From Bacillota bacterium (GTDB taxonomy: Bacteria; Bacillota; SHA-98; UBA4971), in assembly GCA_012516125.1 (NCBI GenBank), contig JAAYXB010000040.1, forward strand, positions 1 to 40,675: DNA of 40,675 bases. The letters run 5' to 3'. Position numbers and translations under genes: made by a program. Of this stretch, positions 24,903 through 33,013 are shown in pieces. Position 1 is the first letter of the stretch. Each line of letters opens with the position of its first letter. The notes under the pieces are model-generated. The model did no database searches and was not told the origin of the DNA. It saw nothing but the letters and a program-made list of their open reading frames with translations.

Positions 24903-26324
24903 TCACGTCATTTCTTGACTCTCGACACCGGCCCTGCCTCTCGCGGCAAGTTCGCGCTTAATCCTGGCCAGGGTCTCGCCGTGTAGCGGGTACATCCTGA
25001 GGACCAGGTACGCAAGGACGAGCGCGATAACGGGCACCCCCGCCATTAGGAACCGGATTCCACTCTCCACGGAGGGCGGTTGCACCGGGAGATTCGGGTT
25101 GTAGCCGCTCGCCTTCAATACCTGGCTCATTACGAGGGCTTGCGCCGAGACGCCCAGCCTGATGAACAAGGCGTTTGCCCCGAAGTACATCCCCTCGCGC
25201 CGCCGTCCGGTGCGGATCTCATCCTCGTCGATGACGTCGGCGATGAGAACGTCGAACAGCAACATAAGCCCCGCAAGGCCGAGCCCGAGGAGGGCGCCGC
25301 AGGCGATGCCCATTCCCAGGCCTTTTGCCGCAGCGAAGGGAATCAGGGTTAGCGCGAACAATAGGATGGCATTGGACATCGCGCGCTTCGGCCCCACCTT
25401 CACCGTGTAGCGCATCCAGGGCGCCAGCATGACGAAGACCACAAGGAATGCCGCGCCTAGAAGGAACGAGGACTGCTCCTCGGCGATCCTGAGCGCGTAT
25501 TTCGCGTAGAATGGCACCATCGCCATGATCAGGACGAACGTGAACTGCACGAGCATGGAGGATACGACGTAAGTCATGAAGGACTTGTTGGCGATGGTAT
25601 GTTTGAGCGCCGGGAACACGTTGAGCGGCTCCTCGCCGGCCCGGGGCTCCGTCTCACGGCTGCCGAGTAGCGAGACGGCGAGGGCTACGGCCGTGACGGC
25701 GCCGTATATGCCCGCCATGGCGCTCCAGCCCAGGTTCCCGTACACCATCGGCGCAAGTGCGATGCCGATGATGAGCCCGAGGTTCCCGAATATCTGGCGC
25801 CACATGGACACCACGGCCCGGTCCTTGAGGCTCGGGAACATCTCGGGGAAGAGCGCGGTCCAGTTAAGGATGACGAGGGTGTAGAGTCCATCGAACAGGA
25901 ACATCATTACCGTGAAGTAGATGAAGAGCGGGATATGGCCGCCGCTTGCGATTCGGAACGGCGGGATCCACAGGAAGATGAACGCCAACGTAAGAGGAAT
26001 GAAGCCGCCTGCAACATAAGGAATGCGCCGTCCCCATCTCGTGCGGGTGCGGTCAGAGATGTACCCGAAAAGCGGGTCATTGATGGCGTTCCAGATGCCG
26101 TAAGCGATCATGCTGTAGCCTATGAGTTCGATGGGGACCTTCAAGACGTCAGCGTAGAAAAACACGATGTAAGTCTGAACCGCGTAAGCCGACACGCCTG
26201 AGCCCAGGGCACCGAAACTATAAGCCAGCTTTTCCCAGGTCTTCACATCGCGCGCATGCCGCCCTTTGCCTGCGCCAGCTACGCCAGAGACGCCCGCTCC
26301 AGCGACCCCGCGCGGCACGGACAC
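24903..26324 (-). CDS. GPH-family sugar/cation symporter (MFS, MelB-like)
   Basis: 473 residues, about 12 membrane helices. The N-terminus KTWEKLAYSFGALGSG, the GIWNAINDPLFGYISDRTRT segment with the Asn-Asp pair of the cation site, and RWGRRIPYVAGG are hallmarks of the glycoside-pentoside-hexuronide symporters. The first 26 residues are a Gly/Ala/Val-rich tail; GTG 26246 (giving MKTWEKLAY) is an equally good start. Substrate unknown. It stands alone on the minus strand. Confidence 0.88.
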   Translation of the reverse strand: MSVPRGVAGAGVSGVAGAGKGRHARDVKTWEKLAYSFGALGSGVSAYAVQTYIVFFYADVLKVPIELIGYSMIAYGIWNAINDPLFGYISDRTRTRWGRRIPYVAGGFIPLTLAFIFLWIPPFRIASGGHIPLFIYFTVMMFLFDGLYTLVILNWTALFPEMFPSLKDRAVVSMWRQIFGNLGLIIGIALAPMVYGNLGWSAMAGIYGAVTAVALAVSLLGSRETEPRAGEEPLNVFPALKHTIANKSFMTYVVSSMLVQFTFVLIMAMVPFYAKYALRIAEEQSSFLLGAAFLVVFVMLAPWMRYTVKVGPKRAMSNAILLFALTLIPFAAAKGLGMGIACGALLGLGLAGLMLLFDVLIADVIDEDEIRTGRRREGMYFGANALFIRLGVSAQALVMSQVLKASGYNPNLPVQPPSVESGIRFLMAGVPVIALVLAYLVLRMYPLHGETLARIKRELAARGRAGVESQEMT

Positions 26325-26678
26325 TCCCGTGAGGAAGCCGTGTTCAGGGCGAGAGCCAGGCTCCGGGCCGCATACAGACCTCCCTCCTGGACAGGATCCG
26401 GGTTGCAGCCCGGTCCGCTACCCCTGCACTGGCGCAAGGGTGCGCAAACTCTAGTATTCGTCAGGTAACGTCAGATTCCTTTCGCACCTGCCCACGGCCC
26501 GCCAAGAAGTGGTAATCCCCCGCCCTGACCCGGCCACGAGGCGACAATAAGGTTTTCCCGGGGACCCCTGGACAAGATTCCCAGCATACCACGCCATGCA
26601 TATTCTGAACCATAAAACCCCGAGAAAAGCAGGAACTATGTCCATGAATGCGAATGATTACAAGGCCAGGCTCAGGCG
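26325..26678. other. gene-free divergent control region
   Basis: Lies between the divergent symporter and gin genes. No gene is recognised. A 22 bp motif beginning ACCATAAAACCCCGAG (26609) recurs 110 bp downstream with one small shift (26719, ACCATAAAGCTTCCGAG), inside the 5' part of gin. Confidence 0.5.
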
Positions 26679-26936
26679 GTGATTCATGTGCGGTCTGCGG
26701 TCCAGGATAATCGGAATGACCATAAAGCTTCCGAGAAAGCTTGCGACCTGTCCGGACGGCGCGCATGCCTTGTATGTGGAAGGCCGGGGACAGACGGTCC
26801 CGTGATCCTCGGAAGAAGGCTCTGCACAGGGTGCGAGCGTGCCATTGTGAGCCTCGATGTTGGCGCTCGCGACTATGATTTCTTCGTCGCGAGGATCAGG
26901 GAAGCCTGGCGGTCATACATCCAGGAGCGGGAATGA
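26679..26936 (+). CDS. csfB: Gin/CsfB-type anti-sigma-G factor
   Basis: 85 residues. Two CxxC pairs (CLVC at 30-33 and CTGC at 49-52) form the expected zinc site, and ARDYDFFVARIREAW matches the conserved C-terminal end of Gin. In Bacillus, Gin blocks sigma-G (and sigma-E) at the wrong time or place in sporulation. The usual protein has about 60 residues, so the true start may be downstream of GTG 26679, which has a poor ribosome site. Position just ahead of a yaaO-like gene matches the B. subtilis order. Confidence 0.82.
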   Translation: MIHVRSAVQDNRNDHKASEKACDLSGRRACLVCGRPGTDGPVILGRRLCTGCERAIVSLDVGARDYDFFVARIREAWRSYIQERE

Positions 26937-27081
26937 CTCGAATTCGGGACCGTGGCACCACCTAATCCTGGCCCGCAGCGGCACCTACGGGCGGGACTGC
27001 AACCCGGGGCCGCGGTCAGGTCCCGACCAGGACACGCCCGGGACGTCGGACAAGAGGCTACAGCGACCCTCAGGGCGCAGC

Positions 27082-27116
27082 GTTGCGCGTTGCACGTTGC
27101 ACGTTGCACGTTGTGC
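27082..27116. repeat. five tandem heptamers (GTTGCAC)
   Basis: GTTGCGC, three perfect GTTGCAC, then GTTGTGC. A looser GGAGCGC/GGGAGCGCA run follows to about 27150. The tract lies in the spacer between gin and the decarboxylase, so any start codon inside it is doubtful. Confidence 0.8.
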
Positions 27117-27157
27117 GGAGCGCGGAGCGCTGGGAGCGCAGGGAGTGCGGCGAGCAC

Positions 27158-28987
27158 ATGGAGCGCACGGAGCGGCACGAAAACGGTGGAAGCGGCGGAC
27201 GTCCGCTTTCCGGTGGTCCAGTGGACGGGGCGCGGGCCCGAGATCAGGCTGCCGCGCCCCTCGTACAGGCGCTGCTGGAATACGCCGCGCAAAACCCCAC
27301 CCGGTTCCACATGCCTGGTCATAAGGGAAAACTGTACAGGGGAAAAGCGCACAAGGTAAGAGCGTGCGGTATCGCCGGCGGTTCCGCCGGGACCGGCACC
27401 GGCGCCACCGATCTCGATCTTGCGTACCTCCTCCTCATCATGGCTGGCGGAGCCTTTGCGGCGGATCTGACCGAGGTAGACGGCCTTGACGACCTTCACG
27501 CGCCCGAGGGCGCCATCAGGGGCGCCGAGCGCCTCGCCGCGCAGGCCTACGGCGCCGACGAAACGTTCTTCCTCGTGAACGGCTCGACGTGCGGCCTGCA
27601 CGCGGCGATAATGGCGACGTGCAGACCGGGCGATGAGGTCATCGTGTCGCGTGACACACATATGGCCGTCGCAGGCGGCCTCGTTCTATCGGGCGCGCGT
27701 CCCGTTTATGTCGCGCCTGAGGTGGACGAGCTTTATGAGATCCCGCTTGGCCCTTCACCTGATGCCCTCAGGACGGCGCTTTGCCACCATCCGTGCGCGC
27801 GGGCCGTGGTGCTCACGAACCCCAACTACTATGGGGTTGCGCCGGACATCAAAACTCTGGTGGCCATGGTACATGATTATGGTAAAATAGCAGTGGTGGA
27901 CGAAGCGCACGGCGCGCACCTCCCGTTTCACGAGGCGCTTCCGCCCTCGGCGCTGGAGGCCGGAGCGGACGCCGTGGTCTCGGGCGCGCATAAGTCGCTG
28001 CCGGCAATGACCCAGGCATCGTTCCTGCACCTCAAGGGCGGGGCGGTGGACCCGGAGGCTGTCCGGCGCATGCTGCGCCTGATAGAGACCACGAGCCCGT
28101 CCTACGTGCTCATGGCGTCGCTCGATGCGGCGAGGCGCGTTGCCGCCACGAGGGGGGGCGAGCTTCTCGACCGGGTCCTCCGGTCAGCCGCGGCCGCCAG
28201 GGAGCGGCTATCCCGCCTCCCTGGGGTGACGTGCTTGGATGCGGAGAGGCTTGCGGTGCGTGGCTTCGCGCACGATCCGACCAAGCTCGTGATTTCGTTC
28301 GCAGGCTTGCTCAACCACGGGGTCACGGGGGTCGAAGTTGCGCGTCTGCTCCGCGAGGGCCATGGGATCCAGGTGGAGCTTGCTGATGCCCGGAATGTTC
28401 TGGCTATACTGACGATGGCGGACTCCTGGGACGACGTGCAGAAGCTCGTCGCGGCAGTAGAGTTTGAAGTCGCACGTCTTACCGGAGGCAGGCATGCGGA
28501 AAGCTCAGAGGTTGCGGCGGACACCGGGTGTGCCGAGGCCAGGTGTGGCGAGGCCAGGTATGCCGACGCCGGGTGTGCCGACGCCGGGTGTGCCGAGGCG
28601 GGGTGTGCGCCTGGCCCCGGCGCAGTTGGCCCCAGCGCGGCTGGTCCCGGTGCAGCTGGTCCCGGCGCGGTTGGTTCCCGCTGTGCCGGCGGAGTGCCGC
28701 GCGGGGCAAGCGTTTGCGACCTTTTGAGGGACGTCCCTCCGCTGAGGATGACTCCGAGGGAGGCGGCGCTTTCGCCGGCGGAGTGGGTGCCCCTCCATGT
28801 GGCCCGCGGAAGGGTCGCGGCGGACGCCATCGTGCCGTACCCGCCGGGCCTCCCGGTACTGTGTCCTGGTGAGGAGATCACGGGGCCGCTTGTGGAATTC
28901 GTGTACGACGCGCTGTCCTCGGGGCTGGGGCTCCGGCTTCGGGGCGTGCGCGGTGACGGGTCAGTCCTGGTGGTTGCTGAGCGCTGA
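27158..28987 (+). CDS. Orn/Lys/Arg decarboxylase-like protein (YaaO family)
   Basis: 609 residues from ATG 27158 (start uncertain; GTG 27221 is another option). PLP-dependent fold-I decarboxylase family: FHMPGHKGK, TEVDGLDDLHAPEG, the pyridoxal Asp in VVDEAHGAH and the Schiff-base Lys in VSGAHKSLPAMTQ. Between PGHKGK and FAADLTEVDG there is an extra ~35-residue Gly/Ala-rich insert where relatives have a short loop. A second expansion near the C-terminal domain is built of 5-residue repeats (CADAG/CAEAG, then GPGAA/GPGAV), each 15 bp long in DNA. Typical members act on arginine or lysine; the substrate is not determinable. Stands in the conserved gin-yaaO order. Confidence 0.87.
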   Translation: MERTERHENGGSGGRPLSGGPVDGARARDQAAAPLVQALLEYAAQNPTRFHMPGHKGKLYRGKAHKVRACGIAGGSAGTGTGATDLDLAYLLLIMAGGAFAADLTEVDGLDDLHAPEGAIRGAERLAAQAYGADETFFLVNGSTCGLHAAIMATCRPGDEVIVSRDTHMAVAGGLVLSGARPVYVAPEVDELYEIPLGPSPDALRTALCHHPCARAVVLTNPNYYGVAPDIKTLVAMVHDYGKIAVVDEAHGAHLPFHEALPPSALEAGADAVVSGAHKSLPAMTQASFLHLKGGAVDPEAVRRMLRLIETTSPSYVLMASLDAARRVAATRGGELLDRVLRSAAAARERLSRLPGVTCLDAERLAVRGFAHDPTKLVISFAGLLNHGVTGVEVARLLREGHGIQVELADARNVLAILTMADSWDDVQKLVAAVEFEVARLTGGRHAESSEVAADTGCAEARCGEARYADAGCADAGCAEAGCAPGPGAVGPSAAGPGAAGPGAVGSRCAGGVPRGASVCDLLRDVPPLRMTPREAALSPAEWVPLHVARGRVAADAIVPYPPGLPVLCPGEEITGPLVEFVYDALSSGLGLRLRGVRGDGSVLVVAER

Positions 28988-29510
28988 TGCCGCTGGTCGC
29001 CACCAACGCCTCCACCCTTACGTATTCTGGCAGGACTGACATGTTTCTTTAAGGAAAGGAGGAGAAGCGTCGCGCGAACAGGGCATACGCCGTGGCAGGC
29101 ATGTCCGGACATGCCCGCCTTGCCTGGACGTGCGCGGACACGCGGAGCATGCTCGGTGTGCAGGGCGAGCTCGAGCGGGGCATGGTGGGTCAGGCGGAGC
29201 ATGTGGGGGCACGCAGGGCATGCGGGGCATGCGGGGCGCCCGGGCTGCTACGCGGCGGAGCATGCAGCCCACCCGGGGTATGCCTGGCATTTGAGGCGAG
29301 CACGGATAGCTGGGGTGTTGCCTTGCCGACACCGGTTGCGCAAGCAGCCGGACGGCGCGTCCACGCCCACCGGGCCGGGGCCTTCCGGCAAGCCCTGGAC
29401 TGGGGCCTTCCGCCGAGTCCGACTTCGCACGAGTGGCCTCACCATGGGCTTAACCTCGCGTGGTCGGTCCGTGGTGGGTCCTAAACGACGGCCCTGCGCG
29501 CGACGACCCT
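28988..29510. other. gene-free gap where tmk often lies
   Basis: No gene is recognised. A good ribosome-site sequence (AAAGGAGGAG, 29055-29064) has no start codon at a useful distance. A perfect 18 bp palindrome, GGCATGTCCGGACATGCC, lies at 29098-29115, followed by a GGGGCATG-rich stretch near 29180-29250. In B. subtilis, tmk lies between yaaO and yaaQ; no trace of it is seen here. Confidence 0.5.
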
Positions 29511-31259
29511 GTGACAAGACGGGAGATAACTGATAACCTGGACGAGCTTCTTGAAGTGTTGCCTCCGAGGATCCGCGACAGGCTGGAGCGCCTGGGAGAC
29601 CTCAACGATCTCCTCGAGATCGTCCTGGACCTCGGGCGACAGCCCGAAGCGCGCTTCCCGGCCGGCAAGTTCGTGTACCTCGGTGAAGAGCCGGTCAAGC
29701 GTGAGGACATCGAGTTCCTGACGAAGCGCGTGGGCGCGTTCGGCCACGACAACCGCGCGGGCATCGAGCGGACGCTCCACCGCATATCGGGCATCCGTAA
29801 CCGCTACGGCGAGATCGTCGGGCTCACCTGCCGGATCGGCCGCGCGGTCTACGGCACAATCGACATCGTGCGCGACGTCGTGGAGCTGGGCAAAAGCATA
29901 CTGCTGCTGGGCAGGCCCGGCGTGGGCAAGACCACCCTCCTACGCGAGGTGGCCCGGGTGCTGAGCGACGAGTTCAACAAGCGGGTGGTGGTTGTGGACA
30001 CCTCCAACGAGATCGCGGGCGACGGCGACATCCCGCACCCGGCCATCGGGCGGGCGCGACGGATGCAGGTGCCGGCATCCGTGCAGCAGGCCGATGTCAT
30101 GATCGAGGCCGTGGAGAACCACATGCCTGAGGTCATCGTCATCGACGAGATCGGCACCGAGGCAGAGGCGCAGGCCGCACGGACCATCGCCGAGCGCGGC
30201 GTGCAGCTCGTCGGGACGGCCCACGGCAACACCCTCGAGAACCTCGTCCTCAACCCGACCCTGTCGGACCTTGTCGGCGGCATCCAGGTCGTGACCTTGA
30301 GCGACGAGGAGGCGAGGAAGCGCGGCACACAGAAGACGGTCCTGGAGCGCAAAGCCCCGCCCACGTTCGACATCGTCATCGAGATCAAGGACCGGGACAG
30401 TCTGGCGATCCACCATGACGTGGCCCGCACAGTGGACCTGCTTCTGCGGGGCGTGGAGCCCAGGCCCGAAGTAAGGCGCAGGTCGGGAGAGGGCGAGATA
30501 GAGGTGGTGCAGGAGAACGGCCTGGCGGAACTCCTGGCACGGGAGGAGGGTCTCATCCCGCGCGAGGCGCCCGGCGAGGCCAGGTTGCCCGGCGCGTGGG
30601 TGTCCCCCGGGCCAGCCGGCGACCGGGAGGAGGGCTGGGAGCGCGCACGCCGCTGCAAGCACGAGCACGGCGCCGAACCGGGGCGCCTCGCTGGTTTCGC
30701 GAAGGCGGGAGGCGCGGCATTCCCAGGGGCAGTGGATACCTCGACCGGCGCAGGCTTCGGAGACCTCGCGGCGGGGCGGCCTCCGAAGGTGATGCGGCTG
30801 TATCCCTACGCGGTGAGCCGGAACCGGCTGGAGCAGGCCATCCGGACTACAGGGTTGCCTGTCTTCATCTCCAAGGACCTTGGCCAGGCCGACGCCGTCC
30901 TGACACTGAAAGGGCAGTACCGTAAGATGCCCAAGACGCTGCGCGAGGCGGAGCGCCGGGGTCTTCCGGTCCACATAATACGCAGCAACACGATAACGCA
31001 GATATCAAACTTTCTGCGCAACGCGTTCAGCGCAGACCGCGACGCCATCGAGGCGAACGCGCTCAAAGAGGCCGAGGAGGCGCTGGCAAAGGTCGTGTCC
31101 ATGGAGTGCCCGGTCGAACTCAACCCGCAGAACGCGTACGTCAGGAAGCTCCAGCACGAGCTTGCCGAGCGAAACAAGGTAAAGTCAACGAGCATAGGAG
31201 TGGAGCCGTTCAGAAGAGTGGTCTACTATCTGGAGCAATCGCGTAAGGAGAGTATGTGA
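29511..31259 (+). CDS. AAA ATPase with R3H nucleic-acid-binding domain (Ycf45-like)
   Basis: 582 residues from GTG 29511 (start uncertain, no strong ribosome site). N-terminal part [17 protein letters not shown], then an ATPase core with Walker [10 protein letters not shown] and Walker [20 protein letters not shown], the [18 protein letters not shown] segment, a variable Gly/Ala-rich stretch of about 90 residues, and a C-terminal region with [16 protein letters not shown] and the R3H motif [18 protein letters not shown] (R-x3-H). It resembles the SpoIIIAA/Ycf45-type family. It probably binds single-stranded nucleic acid; the exact role is unknown. It stands where tmk is in Bacillus. Confidence 0.87.
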   Translation: MTRREITDNLDELLEVLPPRIRDRLERLGDLNDLLEIVLDLGRQPEARFPAGKFVYLGEEPVKREDIEFLTKRVGAFGHDNRAGIERTLHRISGIRNRYGEIVGLTCRIGRAVYGTIDIVRDVVELGKSILLLGRPGVGKTTLLREVARVLSDEFNKRVVVVDTSNEIAGDGDIPHPAIGRARRMQVPASVQQADVMIEAVENHMPEVIVIDEIGTEAEAQAARTIAERGVQLVGTAHGNTLENLVLNPTLSDLVGGIQVVTLSDEEARKRGTQKTVLERKAPPTFDIVIEIKDRDSLAIHHDVARTVDLLLRGVEPRPEVRRRSGEGEIEVVQENGLAELLAREEGLIPREAPGEARLPGAWVSPGPAGDREEGWERARRCKHEHGAEPGRLAGFAKAGGAAFPGAVDTSTGAGFGDLAAGRPPKVMRLYPYAVSRNRLEQAIRTTGLPVFISKDLGQADAVLTLKGQYRKMPKTLREAERRGLPVHIIRSNTITQISNFLRNAFSADRDAIEANALKEAEEALAKVVSMECPVELNPQNAYVRKLQHELAERNKVKSTSIGVEPFRRVVYYLEQSRKESM

Positions 31260-31320
31260 TGAGAGCATGTGAGGCTAACATTCGAGTGGCTCCCGGGACC
31301 GCCGGGGGGAGGGGGTCCGG

Positions 31321-31650
31321 ATGAAACTTGTGATAGCGGTGGTTCAGGACCAGGACGCATCCCCGCTCATGGACGCGCTGGTGGACCGGGGCTTTCGGGC
31401 GACCAAGCTGGCCACGACAGGCGGGTTCCTGAGGCAGGGAAATACGACCCTCCTGATAGGCGTGGAGGACGAGCGGGCGGACGACGTGGTCGAGGTGGTG
31501 AGGTCCATCTGCCGGTCGCGGAGCCAGGTCATCTCGCCCATCTCGGCGGTCGGTCGGTCGGTGGAATCGTATGTTGGACAGCCTGTCGAGGTGCCGGTGG
31601 GCGGGGCGACCATCTTCGTCCTCGATGTCAGCAGGTTCGAGAAGGTGTGA
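31321..31650 (+). CDS. darA: cyclic-di-AMP receptor DarA (YaaQ, PII-like)
   Basis: 109 residues, the full family length. MKLVIAVVQDQDASPLMDAL then VDRGFRATKLATTGGFLRQGNTTLLIG is the family signature; the TTGGFLRQGN loop forms the nucleotide site. It belongs to the PII-like trimeric receptors that bind c-di-AMP. GGAGGGGG stands upstream of ATG. The next gene (holB) starts 7 bp downstream, as in the yaaQ-yaaR-holB order, with yaaR absent. Confidence 0.94.
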   Translation: MKLVIAVVQDQDASPLMDALVDRGFRATKLATTGGFLRQGNTTLLIGVEDERADDVVEVVRSICRSRSQVISPISAVGRSVESYVGQPVEVPVGGATIFVLDVSRFEKV

Positions 31651-31657
31651 GTGACAG

Positions 31658-32959
31658 GTGGCCTCAGAGAGGCGAGGACGGACAACTACGACGAGGACGG
31701 CCTCCGATGGTATGGTCAGCGCCGGCGGCGCCAGCTGGGCGCAGGAATCGCGCGCCCAGCAGCTTGCGGGGCTTGCCTGTCTCTCCGTTGGAGAGGTGAG
31801 CCGCGCGCTTGCAGGGGCGCTGGCGCTGGGCCGGGTGTCCCATGCCTATCTCTTCGCCGTGCTGAACCCCGGCCTTCCGACCCCCGGGGACGACGGGACG
31901 GACCGGGCGACGGCGGCCGCGCTCTCCTTTGCGCGTCGCCTCAATTGCGAGGCGCCTACCGGCGACAGCGCGTGCGGCACGTGCCTCTCGTGTCGGCTCG
32001 TCGCCGACGGGAACCATCCAGACGTGAGGATCGTCTCGCCCGACGGCCTGTCCGTGAAGATCGACCAGATCCGCGAGCTGAAGAGGGAGATGAGCCTGAA
32101 GCCCCGCCGCGACGGCGGCTTCCGGGTGACCATCATCGAGGGCGCGGAGAAGATGACGGTCGAGGCGCAGAATAGCTTCCTCAAGCTGCTCGAGGAGCCT
32201 CCTGAGAGGGCGGTGTTCATCCTGGTGTGCCAGAACCCGTCCGGACTGCTCCCGACGGTGAGGTCGAGGTGCCAGATGGTCCGCGTGCGCGCGGCGGACG
32301 GCGGCGAGGGCGAGATCGGAGACAGGTTTCGTAGTTTCGTGGACACGGTGAGACGGGCAGGGACCATGTCGCCCCTCCAGGTGCTCGAGGCGGCCGAAGC
32401 CCTCGAGAGGGGGCTGCGCTCAGAAGGGGCCGAGGCAGGCGCCGACACGCAAGGGGAACCCAGACAGCGGCTTGAGGCGGCCCTGGTGGCGGCGGCGGCA
32501 TGGTTCAGGGACGTCCTGGTGCTCAAGAGCACGGGTGATATCGCGCTGGCCTGCGCCGGGGCCGGGGCGGCTTGTGGGGACGGCGGCCCGTGGGCAGGCC
32601 CCAAAGCTGGTTCCGGGGGCGCGGGCCCGGGTGCTGGCGGCGGTGCGGTCTCAGTTGAGGACGGGAATCCGGCAAGGGACGGGGGCACGCAGGCCGGCAG
32701 GGGGGCAGCGCCCGACAGGGCGACGCACGCTGGCAGGGCGACGCTAGCCGACAGGGCGGCCGAGCTTGCGCGCGACGCGGCCGCACACAGCGTGGATGAG
32801 CTCATCCGGATGGTCGACCTAATAGAAGAAGCGCGGCGCCAGGTCAGGAGAAACGCCAACATGCGTCTCGCCCTCGAAGCGATGCTCTTCGCCCTGAAGA
32901 AATACCGGCTGCAGGCATGTCCACACGCAGGGCGCACGCACGAGTGCACGCACGAGTGA
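31658..32959 (+). CDS. holB: DNA polymerase III delta-prime subunit
   Basis: 433 residues versus about 330 usual. Clamp-loader AAA+ fold: HAYLFAVLNPG, a Cys4 zinc module (the CGTCLSC segment), GAEKMTVEAQNSFLKLLEEP (sensor region), and the SRC motif VRSRCQMV that gives the arginine finger. Walker A is degenerate (no GKT), normal for delta-prime. The extra length is a Gly/Ala/Pro/Arg-rich insert (about residues 270-375) before a C-terminal helix. GTG 31658 or ATG 31712 could be the start. Confidence 0.92.
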   Translation: MASERRGRTTTTRTASDGMVSAGGASWAQESRAQQLAGLACLSVGEVSRALAGALALGRVSHAYLFAVLNPGLPTPGDDGTDRATAAALSFARRLNCEAPTGDSACGTCLSCRLVADGNHPDVRIVSPDGLSVKIDQIRELKREMSLKPRRDGGFRVTIIEGAEKMTVEAQNSFLKLLEEPPERAVFILVCQNPSGLLPTVRSRCQMVRVRAADGGEGEIGDRFRSFVDTVRRAGTMSPLQVLEAAEALERGLRSEGAEAGADTQGEPRQRLEAALVAAAAWFRDVLVLKSTGDIALACAGAGAACGDGGPWAGPKAGSGGAGPGAGGGAVSVEDGNPARDGGTQAGRGAAPDRATHAGRATLADRAAELARDAAAHSVDELIRMVDLIEEARRQVRRNANMRLALEAMLFALKKYRLQACPHAGRTHECTHE

Positions 32960-33013
32960 GCGCGAGTGAGGAGGATGGAGAGCGCTGGATTTGTGGAAGG
33001 AGATAATGAGCCG

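Noticed and set aside
29092-29484. 130-codon frame between the decarboxylase and the R3H ATPase
   Set aside because: No family features, no ribosome site at its start, and high Gly/Ala/His/Cys content from GCATG-type repeats.
31846-32949. Long antisense frame opposite holB (and similar ones opposite ricT and metG)
   Set aside because: High GC makes long antisense frames common; the sense strand has clear family motifs.
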